In this document: positions 36,501-48,500 of the stretch, piece by piece
How the letters are laid out: the number at the start of each line of letters is the position of its first letter
How positions within the stretch are numbered: the stretch's first letter is position 1
From: Halichoerus grypus
Taxonomy: Eukaryota; Chordata; Mammalia; Carnivora; Phocidae
Direction: 5' to 3'
Assembly (NCBI RefSeq): GCF_964656455.1
Contig: NC_135722.1
Span: forward strand, 91,073,313-91,137,312
Length of the DNA stretch: 64,000 nucleotides
The notes under the pieces: generated by a model
The model's input: the letters and a program-made list of their open reading frames with translations, nothing else
Told to the model about the DNA's origin: nothing
Database searches by the model: none
Position numbers and translations under genes: made by a program

Positions 36501-39500
36501 TCAATCACCTATGTATTTTCCTTCTGCTATTAAAAAAATGGAGGGCACCTGGGTGGCTCAGTTGGTTAAGAGTCTGCCTCCGGTTCAGGTCATGATCCCA
36601 GGGTCCTGGGATCGAGTCCCACATCCAGCTCCAGGCTTCTCCCTCTCCCTGTGTGCTCTCCCTCTCTCTCTCTTTCTTGCTCTTGCTGTCTCTCAGATAA
36701 ATAAATAAAATCTTTTTAAAAAGATGGAAACGGGGCCCATTTAAAAAAGGGTGTTCTGATGTGGATGGTAGAAGACAGTGTGGAACCTCTATTCAGAGGC
36801 CCATTGTGGAGAAAAAGGCATTGACCTTACATTAGGAGGTTGGGGGAAAAATCAGTATATTCTTTTATTTTTAGGTCAAAATAATATGCTCAAGCTATGT
36901 AGTATTATTATTTACAACTCTCCACATTTATTGGGTTTTTCAATTAATCAATATTCTGTTCCTGACTTATAAAAAAGATAGTCTCTTTTATCCCTGCAAC
37001 TGTAATTAACAGCAGGTGGTGGTTGTCTTGGACAAGAGGAAAAAAAGTCCAGGACAGTGAGTTCAACGCTTCTGTTTTCCAGGTCACTGAGCAGCTAAGT
37101 TGACTGTGGAGGTGGACTGACCGTAGGAGGGCATGGTGCGACCATTCCTCCCTCTTTCATTTGTTCATTAAGTCTTTCACGAAACGTCTGTCGTCTACAT
37201 GCTGTTTGCTGTGCTCTGGTGCGTCTCCCTGTGGGGATTCAGAGGCGCTGACTTAAGCCCACACAGATGTTTCCTGGTTGTTCACAAGCATGGAGGGATA
37301 TTGTTGTCCTTTCCCTGGGCTGGGTGCATGTCGTGGATTTTTTTTTTTTTAACTTGTTGACTGAAGGTGAAAATGGATCTTCGTTCTCTTAATTTTGGTC
37401 AGGAAGGCAACCACCTATGTGGAACAATTGTGATAAGGGGAGGGAAATATAATGGGGTAGAGACTCCCTTTCTCGTGAATAGAATCATCTGGATTGCTCT
37501 GACAAGAGACGCTGGTTAATAGTCACTTTCGAACACAAGGACTCAGTGTCATTTTAGTCCTCACTCAGACTGCTGTTCCGCAAGATTTAGCAGCATGGTA
37601 GGCCCCAGGGAAGTCTTTCTTCATGGGAGAGGAGAAGAGACTTGGGGTCTCACTGCTCCTATGAAGAATCCTGGCAGATCCTTCCTTTTGCAGCCCCACC
37701 TCCCAGTGCCCCCGAAGTCTCCAATTCTAGAGTCTTTCAGCATTTTTGGGGGTGAAAACACATACTTTGGGAAGCTTTCTCCCATAGGGCTTAACCCTCT
37801 AGCCTGCTAGCTCAGCATCTGCTCACTTATTGCCAAGCTTTAAGCGACCACATCACAGCCTTAAAGGCACACCCTTTAGGGAAAGCAGAAGGCAGAAACA
37901 GCTTGCCGAGGAGGATGGCCAGACCTGTTCTGGCTCTTGGTCTTCTTTCCTCCGTTCGGGAAAGAAGTCACTTGGAAGGATGATTTTTCTTGGAAGAGTC
38001 ATAGTTCACTTCTACGGTGTGGAACCAACTTGAGTTTCAGTTTACACAGAAATTCAGCCCTGAATGACCTGGCCTGAAGGTTGTTTATGGCTCTAGCCTT
38101 CCCATTGTCACACGAGAGGCTAAAGAAACTCCCTATGGTGATTTCTAGGTCTCTGGCATATGTTAAGAATAGGAGGATCCATATACTTGTCCACCTGCAT
38201 AAGTGTGTGTGTGTGTGTGTAAATCATATAATCCTATCCATATACACAACTGCCATCATTTTTCAAAATTCCTTCTTTTTTCCCCCTGTTAGTCCCCATC
38301 CAGCTTTACACTCTCTGCACTAGATATTGTCCCGGTAACGAAGGGCAGGTAGGGATGCTGTTAAGTGGCATTTGTAAGGCAAGAGGGCTCATTGAGAAGT
38401 GACAGAAGCGGTTGGGGTGGAACAGAGTCTGCTAGGACTGGAGGAAATGTGGGAGGAGCACTAGAGGGGGTGCAGAAGGATGAGAGCCTCAGACCCAAGA
38501 CCTGGAGACCGGAGACCGAAAGTTAGAGAGGGTGGAGGAAAGGTCAGGGACAGGGTGGATGTGGTGAAGCAGGCTGGGAATAATCCACACAGGGAAAGGG
38601 AAGGAGCCGGGGCTTTCTTTAAGTACCTTGTGTTTGCTTCTCCTTTTATTTTAGTTTTTAGTGGCAGACTTCTGAGGTCTGAGAAAATGTGGGGTAGGTG
38701 CAGCTCCCACAATCCTAGGAACTCAGGGCAACTTGTCAGTGATTATAGGTGATTCTCAGGTCTTTTTTCACAAGCCTGACAAGTCAGACCTGTAGGCTTT
38801 GTGCCAGGGACAGGGAGAGGAGAGAAAGCTCTAAGAGACATCCATGCCACTGCTCAGTTTCGCTAACATTTAAACAACAAGAAGAGTCTATCCCTAGAAG
38901 CTCCCTCCTTCCACCAGGAACTCAGAGGGAAGACCTCGTGAGGGGGGACGGTTTAGCTCAATGATGCAGTATTAACAGTCAGTGAAAATTGGCCATATCT
39001 CAGAAGACATAAACCTTCCATCTTTAGAATACACTTACTGTCAAAAAAAAAAAAAAATTCCGGTTATAGACTAACACTTGCTTATAAAAAAGAATCCAAA
39101 CAGAAAGCAAGGAACTCTCACTTCCAGCACAGGCCTTTCTGGCCCCAAGGAAGTTTGCCCTAGGAGTGTAGTCATGAACAAACTGTGGCTCCAGGAGCTT
39201 CGTTCTGCAGAGTTCTGGGAGTGCGGAAGCCAGGCGGCTACCACAGGTGGTAGACTTGGCAGAGAGAGGAGCATATGGGCTCACCAGCAGAAATAGATGT
39301 CACCATCTGGCGCACGAGCCCCTCAGCAGATCCCATTACCTCCCTGCCCTACCCCTATCCAGGTGGAGTGCAGATGGCATTTAAGATACATTTGATTAAT
39401 TTTTTTAATGACAGAGTCCTGGTTTTAAGCAAACGTAGATAGAAGGTGATGTGTTTTGTTAGGGGTGTCTGCCCAAGGTGGCGCTCAAAGAATAGGGGAG

Positions 39501-42500
39501 AAGTTTCTGAGGATAGCCCATCTCTGACATGATTGCTTGGGATGGAACTGGGTGTCTTCTCTTCTAACAGCAGAAGTGTAATCCCCGGGAAAGAGGCAGA
39601 TCAGCGTGCCAGCTATCGATGAGCAAGTAAAAATTGATTCCTGGACGGGAGGTGTCTCTGCCGAAAGACTTCCTGGAGGCACTCCTCCCCAGCCCCTATA
39701 TGACTTTCAAATTCGACTTCCGGACACAGATGATTGTTGGGTGGTTTAGTGGTTTATTTTGTGCAGGATTTGAACATAAATGCCAGACTGTGGCCGTTTG
39801 GGATATGGTCAGGAAAGCCAGATGTGCTGTGGATATCTTGTTGGATTGCAACATCTAGAATCTCAATGGTTGTGAACCTTCAGAATCTTACTTGGCACTA
39901 TGGAATCTTGGAGGAATGGGGCACCTGTTTCAATGCTGTTGTTGTTGTTTTGTCTGTGCCTCAGTTCACGTGATCAGGTTGTTCCGTGGCACGTCTCATG
40001 TAGATTCGCTGCACCCTTCAGCGGCCATGACACCATGCCTAGATTCCAGTCACAGGGTGGCCTTGCATCCAGTTCTAAAAGCTTGACTCTTTGGACTGGA
40101 ACAACCCACCCCTTAAAATGCCTCATACAGTAAACTCTGGAAACTAACCCCCAGATTGAAAGTCCTTGTCTAAATAAGAGAGCCTTCGCTGCTGGAATTG
40201 GTTGCGGTATCACCCACCTTGGGAAGGTTCCTTGTTCATGCAGGGATGACCTGTCTGTGGGCTGAAGAACAGTGCTCCTTCCTTCGAGTCAGACATCCCT
40301 TGCTGGACTCAGGGCTGCATGCTGTGCAGAAAGGGTGTGTTTGGAATCGGATGAAACTCTGGGCATCTCTTCAGATTCCCTCCTTACACAGTGGATGGCC
40401 GGAGGGGCCTCTCAGTCCGTGTCTGTTCTAGAGACCAGACAGTAAAGAGGACCCTAGTTCTGCTGATGATCAATCAGAATTCCACCCCCCCCACCCCCCT
40501 TCAGATCCATGAGAAAGAAGAGGAAGAGTTCAATGAGAAGAGTGAACATGATTCTGGTATCAATGAGGAGCCTCTACTCACAGCAGATCAGGTATGAATA
40601 TTTCTCTTGGTTCTTGGGACTTTTTGTTCTTTGGATCAAGAAAAAGTCTAAGTACATACTTGTCTGTCCGTTTAAAGCAGAAGACAAATATATGGTCTCG
40701 TGGTTGCCTGGGTCAATGACTTGGAGTGTCTTTGATAAGGGATTTCATGTCTCTCTAGGGCTCAGTTTACCCACCTGCAGTAAACTGGAACATAGTTCCT
40801 GACACTCGGGTTGGGCGGGGCTCATGTTTGATTATAGGCCTGGTGTTGACGGGCTTCACTTCTTGCTAAGCCTCTGAGTGTAACCTCATTAAGAGTCAAG
40901 ACACTGAAATGAGGGTCCCAAATACCTATTCTTGCAAAAATAGAAGTGACAGTTGAGGCTTTTGTATGGTGGGTATTTTCTCATATTTCATAGAACACCC
41001 AAAATGTTGAGCCTTCCAAAAGGAGTCTTAATGGACAGTTGTGTCTTTGTTAAAAAAAGAAAGTAGTGCTTGACATTTGATTGAATTAATTATATTTTGG
41101 CTTTAGTCATTTATTACTTAGCGGGGAATAATCTTGGGTCTCTGGATTCTTTTTTCAACTTTTCGGTCAACAAATATTTCTGGGCGACTTTTTGAGCAGG
41201 TACCATACAAGTTTTTCACAAAGTAGTTTCGAAAAAGCTCCACCAGGAGCCTCTGGGGCCAGAAAGTGCTTTTCGGCCAAAGGAACTCTTTCATGTCTGT
41301 GGCAAAAAGGTGGGATATTAAACAGGTAAGGATCAAGAGATTGAAGAGCACCAGATGAAAAGAGAAGAGGGGCTGACAGTTCTTGTGAACTGTAAGGGAT
41401 ATACAATTCAGTGATCCAAGGTTAGCGATCAGTTCTCTGTGGGAGAAGGAGAAACTCAGCCATAAGATTCTGAAGGGGGTTTGTCATTTGCTTGCATTTT
41501 ATAAACGGCTTTCAGGAAGCAAAGCCTAAGTATTCCCTAAATTTGCTGAATGGAGGTGAGAAGGTGTGGGAATAAAATAGGAATTATTCTTAAGGTGTGG
41601 GCCCCGTGAGTCCCCTTGTCCTTGGTCCAGCTAACGTGAAGAAGCCTGCCTCAGAGAGAACACAGCCCAGGGGCCTGGAGACTGAATCCATCACAGAATT
41701 GAGGACAGACAAATGCAGAGTGCCCTGTCGTGACCAGACCCATCCATGGACGGCTTTCAGACTGTCTTTGCTTCTTCCATTTTCTTTACGTGTCAACAGT
41801 TAATGAATGCGGCAGCTCACCCGTCTTCCTCTGGCGATCCTCTGATTTAGCTCTCTCTTCTGGGGGCTGATCCCTAGTAAGAGTGGAGATTATAGCTGGG
41901 TTTCTTAGCTCTTTTCTGCTCTCCAGACCCTACCTATCCTTTTGTTATGTTAACCTCCTGTTTGGCGATTGTAGCTGCCCCGCTCAAGTTCCTATCCAGG
42001 TGAATTCTGGAGAAATTTCCTCTACGTAAAAAAACAAAAAAAGCCTCCCCATTTTGAGTTGTTCTAGAACAGCGTAAGCACTGTAACAATTAACGGACTG
42101 GGTTTTGTGTTAAAGTTGGGTGGCTAAAGTGTTTTCCCACTTAGAAATAAAGTGCTCAGCACATTGAGGTAAATGTTCCTTCCAGGCAGCTCTGCTTTGT
42201 TTCCCGAAAGAGGAGTTTATTTCCAATAAAGCACTCATCTAAATGGTGTTCTTGGAAGAGATTTCACATTCAAGAGTGCTTTACATTAACGAAAGAGTGT
42301 GTGTAAGCCTTTGGTCAGATCTATTTTTATTATTATTCAACATTTATTAAATAACAATATTGCTTTAAGAATTTTATAGGCAGCAAATTAGAGACATCCT
42401 TAACTGATCAAAATCCGAGCCAGGATGTCCCTCCAGCAGAGAACAGAGTTAGCACTCTCTTGCGTACCTTCTTCAGGTGATTGAAGAGATTGAAGAAATG

Positions 42501-45500
42501 ATGCAGAACTCCCCAGACCCTGAGGAAGAAGAGGAGGTCCTGGAAGACGAGGATGAGGGAGAAACCTCCTCCCAGGCAGACTCAGTCCTCCTGCGGGAGA
42601 TGCAGGCCTTGACCCAGACCTTCAACAACAACTGGTCCTACGAAGGTGAGGGGCCTGGTGGGTGGGCTTGCCGAGGATGAGCCCTCCTGCCTGTGGGCCA
42701 GGCCATGGGCACACGCTTCACATGTAGCTAGTAGGACCTCCAATCCAGGGAGTTGGCAATCCCTTTCTTACTGGGCGTCAGGAGAGAAGTTAGCAAATTT
42801 TGGGGGTGAGGGGGAAAGGCAATTGAGCAAAATCAAAATGGTAAAACTAACCAAAGAACAAGACTGGAGCAGAATAAGCAGAAGAAATCGGAATCCACTC
42901 TCCAAAATGATGCTACCATAAAATCAATGAAAAAGGTAATAATCATGATAGCTGATATTTTTGGAAAGCTCTCTATGTGCCAGACCCAGTTGTAAGAATT
43001 TCTGTGCATCATCTCATTTCATCCCCACCCCAACTCCATTAGGACTGGGGTAATTGAGGAGGCTGAGAGGCTAAGTGACTTGTTTGATGCCACTGCTGGG
43101 GACATATGATGAAAAACAGAATCTCCTCCCCACCCAGAAAACCTCTCCACAGAAGGAGAAGAGAAAGCCAACAATTTTATTATTGGATAAGCATGAAGCC
43201 AGAACAGAGCGCCCTTCACAGGCAACTCGCTGAAGGGATTGCAAAACCAGAAAGAAATCCTATTCTCATCTCTGGCGAAGTGGATACAACCCATTACATT
43301 AAATCAGTTTAACAGTCTGGAGAAGGGCGACTAGTTAGGGCCCTGTCATCTTCCTTGATGATGACTTTTCCAACCTGTGGCTCCCAGGTGGTTGAGGAAA
43401 TATTGCTGAGTCCTGAGACTGACAAGGGGCTTATTTTGCTGTTCAAATGATTGGCATCCATCTGCAAAGGACAGAGGAAGGCATTCTCAGAGAACAGGCA
43501 GGGGAAGGAGAGAGAAAGTCTCTTTCCTTACTTTCAACAGGGAGAGCCAAGCTTCCTATTCTTCGTTTGTATCTGCCCCAACACCACATCCAGGTGGTGA
43601 GGGGTGGGGCCCACGAGCAAAGCCAGGCAGGTTAATGCCAGAATCCACACTCTTTTTTTTTTTTTTTAAAGATTCTATTTATTTGTTTGTCAGAGAGAGA
43701 GAGAGAGCACAAGCAGGGGGAGTGGCAGGCAGAAGGAGAAGCAGGCTCCCTGCTGAGCATGGAGTCTGATTCGGGACTCGATCCCAGGACCCTGGGATCA
43801 CGACCTGAGCTGAAGGCAGACGCTTAGCAGACTGAGCCACCCAGGCATCCGCAAAATCCACGCTCTTAATCTGTGTGTCGTGTTAGCTCTCTGACACAGG
43901 TTCGTAGTAATTATGATCACGCAAAGGAAGGGGTGGATGAGGTGTGAAATGGAAGGATATGATGCAGCGAAGGCAGAACTGAGTATAAAAGCCATCCGTC
44001 TGGCAGGGTAATGGTGCCCGCCCTGCAGGAGGGTCCGCGCTCCTTGGGCGGAGATGCACCTGTGGGCTGGCAGAGCCTTAGAAACACCGCAGAGGGAAGG
44101 CCGGCCGGGCAGGTGTCAAGGTCCAAACACGGGTGAAAATCGAGGCCTGCTCTGAGGAACCATGTCCTGAAAACGAAACTCGGTGGTTCTAAAGAGCAGA
44201 GGCCGGGCCAGGGCAAAAGCAGAAGGAATGTGCTCGCACCGATGGGGCAGATTTGGCTGCGGAGCTGCATTCAGGCTGGTCTCAGCCACACAAAGGCCCC
44301 AAACATAGCCGCGCTCGGCGGAAGACTCAGGAAAACAGCTGAAGTGCACAGTGAAATGGCAAACGCAGGAGGGGGACAGCTCCAAAGAGCAGAATAAAGG
44401 GGGAGGTCGAACCGAGTCAGCAAATCCACAGGCCACGGCAGAAACAGGGAAGTAAAATGGATTCTGGGGCAGAAACAAAAGATGTTAGAAAGAGACAAAT
44501 TTGAAAAGATGCTCCCCCCCAATCTATTATTTTTATTATTTTAAGTAGGCTCCCTGCCCACTGTGGGGCTTGAACTCATAACCTTGGGATCAAGAGTGGC
44601 GTGCTCTACGGACTGAGCCCACCAGACGCACTTTCCCCCCAATCTATTTTAAATGAAGAAATTGGAAGGGAAAAGAATTTAAGACAAAGTTTTCTGTACC
44701 CCATTATCTCAGCTTCCCTTTCGTTTTCTCTGACAGCAGGCTAGGTACCAGCCAGCCAGGGCGCACTTTTCAGTCTGCGGTCCCAGTCGGCCGCATGTTT
44801 CCCGTGTTTCTGAATATCTGCACTGTCGCGCAGGACCATGGGGTGAAGGGGGCTCAGATCGCTGTGCTTATTTTGCTGGCCGGCTAGATCATGATCAGCT
44901 CTTGGGACAAACACCACCTCTCCCCTGTCTGCAGCACCTATGCCCAAAACCTCCTCTTAATGTTTTCTCCCCCGATCCTTGACCCATTTCGCACCAGGAA
45001 TATCAGAGACACAGAGGAAAAATAGGAAGAGGAAGAAGGGATCAAAAAGTCACATGTCTGTCCATGCACATTTTTTTTTTTTAAAGATTTTATTTATTTA
45101 TTTGTTAGAGAACACAAGCAGGGGGAGTGGCAGGCAGAGCCGGCAGAGGGAGAAGCAGGCTCCCTGCGGAGCAAGGAGCCCGATGTGGGACTCGATCCCA
45201 GGACCCTGAGTTCATGACCTGAAGCCGAAGGCAGACGCTTAACTGACTGAGCCACCCAGGCGTCCCCGTCCATGCACATTTTTGTGAACGGAGTCCACGG
45301 GCTTCTGTGGGGGCTCTTTCTTCTTCCTCTTTTGTTATCCTGAGAGTGGTGTGCACTTTGGCTGTCGTATATGGGTCCCTTCCTTCCTGGCGTGCCCCTG
45401 AACTGCCAGTCCTGTAAGGAGGCGGGAGGGGTCCCCTCGGGGGCGGCAGCCCCACCTCACGCCCGGTGGGCTCTGGCTCGGCTGCAGGGATGGTCACCTG

Positions 45501-48500
45501 CGGGACGGTCTCCCCCTGCAGGCCTGAGGCACATGTCTGGGTCGGAACTGACCGAGCTGCTGGACCAGGTGGAGGGCGCCATCCGGGACTTCTCGGAGGA
45601 GCTGGTGCAACAGCTGGCCCGCCGGGACGAGCTGGAGTTCGAGAAGGAAGTGAAGAACTCCTTCATCACGGTGCTTATCGAGGTTCAGAACAAGCAGAAG
45701 GAGCAGCGAGAACTGATGAAGAAGAGGCGGAAAGAGAAAGGTTTGAGCCTGCAGAGCAGCCGGATAGAGAGGGGAAACCAGATGCCGCTCAAGGTAGGTG
45801 AACCGCCCGCGGGAAGACGAGGTGCATCCAGCCTCGGAGCCTGGCCGTGTGGGGCCCTGGTACCACGCCTGCACAGGCCCCATGAGCAGACCGGGATTGA
45901 GCAGTGACTGTGAGCAGGACCCTTGGCAGACAGTAGGGCTGTAAAGGGAGAGAAGGCACCCCTTTCTCCTTTCCTCCCCTTGAGGACCTCGGTCTCGCTG
46001 GGGGACACCGGACGTGGACATGGGAAAATACTTGCGTGTGGTCTGTGTTCCCTGAGGCAAGACCTTAGAAAGAGGGGTGAAGGTGGCTAAGACTGAGGGG
46101 CGCTGTGCCCTGGGACTCAGGGTCAGCATCCCTGCTACTTGTCCTGACTGCTCTCTTTAGGATGGCGGGGGCGGGGGAGGGGGCTCGCGGTTGTTTCAGG
46201 ATTGAAAATTCTGACGCCTTGTTGTAGACTAACAGGATTCTTCAAACCAGTGGTTCTTGATCAGGGAAGCTCAGGAGAATCCTCCAAGGAGATTGTCCAA
46301 AATACCTTGGCCGAGGCTCTGTCCCAGACCTCCTGAATTGGGCGTCGGCTTGTGCATTTTGGAAAAGCCTTCCCAGATGAGGACAGCAGCTTTACATCTG
46401 CCCTCCCCAGTGGCCGGACATTTTGTTTTCCTCTGTGAGATGCTTGCATCATCACCTGCCCCAGGCGTAGGGTCCTGCTTTATTCTTTCTGTCCACACGG
46501 AGGCTGAAATGAGGAAACCAGGGGGGTGCAGGGCAACCCGTTGCCCCGAGGGACCTACTAAGAGTCTTTGAGACTCTACTCTTGGTTCTTGCAAAACTCA
46601 GGCTTAAATTTTGGCCTATTTTTTAGACCAGGTTTTATCTGGGCCAGGGTGGTGGCCAGTGGGTCTGGGTGGCTTAGGGAGGACACCCAAGTCCCCGGGG
46701 AGTGATGACTATGAAGCAGGAAGCATGGAAGGCATCTCCTTCCCCCTCTCTCCCCAGCGCTTCAGCATGGAAGGCATCTCCAACATTCTGCAGAGCGGCA
46801 TCCGCCAGACCTTTGGCTCCTCAGGGACGGACAAACAGGTACAAGCAGTTTCCCGGCTCCCAGCTTTCCTCCTGGACTCTTGCAGCCCGGCCTCCCCTGC
46901 AGACCGGGGTGTGGTGACTCACTAGGGTTATCCCAGCCCTCGGGCAGAGGGAGGTCTTAACATCTTCTTCCACTCATAAGAAGGGACAGGCAGGTCTTTT
47001 ACAAGGTGAACTGGGTTTTGTTTTGTTTTGTTTTGTTTGAGCTGTTGCTGGGCCCTCAGGTGCAAAGATGGGTCAGTCCTGGTCCTGCTCTCACGAAGTG
47101 CATAATCTGATAGAAAGGGCATGTGCGTAAATGGACAAGTTTGGAGTAAGTGCACGTAATTGTGTACGTATGTCAGACATCTTTGTAGCTGAATCCTAAG
47201 GGTGAGAATTCTGGCACTGCAGCATGCGAAGGGATTTGGGGAACATCTAATCCAGTCCCCTCATTTTGCAACGGTGAGAACTAAGATCCGGAGAGATTAG
47301 GTCTTCTCTCAAGACCACACCGCTAGGGGCAGAACCAAGACCAAAATATAAGTCTTTTGGCGTTTGGGCTGGAGCTCAGTGCCCCAGGCTCCCCCCGCAA
47401 CCTTCAGGATCTCTCTGGCACCCTGTTCTTGGGCCCCACCAGGCCAAGATGATCTTGTTGTAGAAGCACCTCATATCCAGCAGAGGGAGCAAACCCAACG
47501 TCCGAGACCAAGGGCGGGGTTGAGGTTCTCTCCCCTGTCATTTTTGACAAAAGAGAGACCGTTTGATTTCATATTGCACAGCAAAGCATACAAAAGTATA
47601 ATCTCCCTTTAAAACGTTCTCTGCGCTCAGCCTGAAGGAGAAAAAGCTCACCAGGACTCCTAAATATCCAAAAGCTTGTAGTGTCAGAAGAATGTATTCG
47701 ATGGTATGGAGGGCTGATATGGGAGAGACTTATAAAATGAGACTTTCGCCAGAGATGGGGAAAGGGTCCCGAGGCAGTGGTGGGCAGAGTGTCATGGGGG
47801 TTGCTGAGAGTGTCAGCTTCGATGGAGCATGTTGGGGAGAGACGATCACAGTCCCCATGCGAGTCCCCAACGCGTCTCACTTGTGGAGGGACCAGACTTG
47901 TGTCTCCAGCCCTGCCTGGCATGTTTGTATGTTTATCTCGTAGTATCTGAACACGGTCATCCCTTATGAGAAGAAAGCTTTGCCCCCGTCAGTGGAAGAT
48001 CTCCAGATGCTGACAAACAGTGAGTTCCTCTCATCCCCAGAGAGATGGGCCGCTCGCTCCGTGCCCCCCTCCCCGTGAGGGGCAGCATTAGATGGGTCAG
48101 AATGTGCTCCATGTCCCTGCGTCACTCGCCCCCTCCCTTGTCTGTTCTCTTGGCAGCAACTTGCGGTTGCTTTGTCCCACCTGTGGCCCCGCGGCAGGGG
48201 GCTTGGTCCATGGGGCTGGCTGCATTTTTAAGGAGAAGCAAGGTTTCTTGTGCGGCAGGAGTGGGTGACCGGAAAGGGTGGTTTTCCTTCCAGGAAATGA
48301 CTGCCCCCTCTCCTCTGCTTTGGCTCTATTGTCAAATATTAATAAACATCCTGAGCGATGGGAGAAACCAGTGTGTGATAAAGAGCCCTTTGTAGGCAAA
48401 ATCTTTTTACGTACATCAAGCACAACAACCCCCAAAGGGCTGGGGGCGCATAGTATTAGCCATCAGTGTTAGCCTGATTCTTTTAGGAAGAGAAAAATGC

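Larger units (their letters stand above)
25156..40504 (+). other. FEZ1 intron 3
   Basis: 15.3 kb, the largest intron. 25.2-27.0 kb is mostly unique, including a 74-codon open frame at 25524 with no family resemblance I can see. 27.3-35.7 kb is a mosaic of old antisense L1 with a Tigger-type element, a MaLR LTR and SINEs. 36167-36377 and 37613-37823 are identical copies. 37.8-40.5 kb is unique or unrecognised sequence with one GT tract (38202-38221). Confidence 0.8.
42646..45521 (+). other. FEZ1 intron 5
   Basis: 2.9 kb with a MIR (42945-43110), SINEs at 43656, 44531 and 45076, and a repeat-free stretch at 43.9-44.5 kb that is moderately GC-rich. Confidence 0.75.
45794..47943 (+). other. FEZ1 introns 6 and 7 (around exon 7)
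   Basis: Introns 45794-46757 and 46839-47943. They hold a TTTTG pentanucleotide run (about 47015-47037) and a MIR (47220-47345); the rest looks unique. Confidence 0.7.

Noticed and set aside
36167..37823. CRISPR-like or LTR-pair explanation for the 211-bp direct repeats
   Set aside because: Only two copies, no TG...CA ends, no target duplication and no retroviral sequence between them.
43940..44480. Overlapping minus-strand open frames of 83-120 codons in intron 5
   Set aside because: Three frames open at once in moderately GC-rich sequence, with no domain resemblance.
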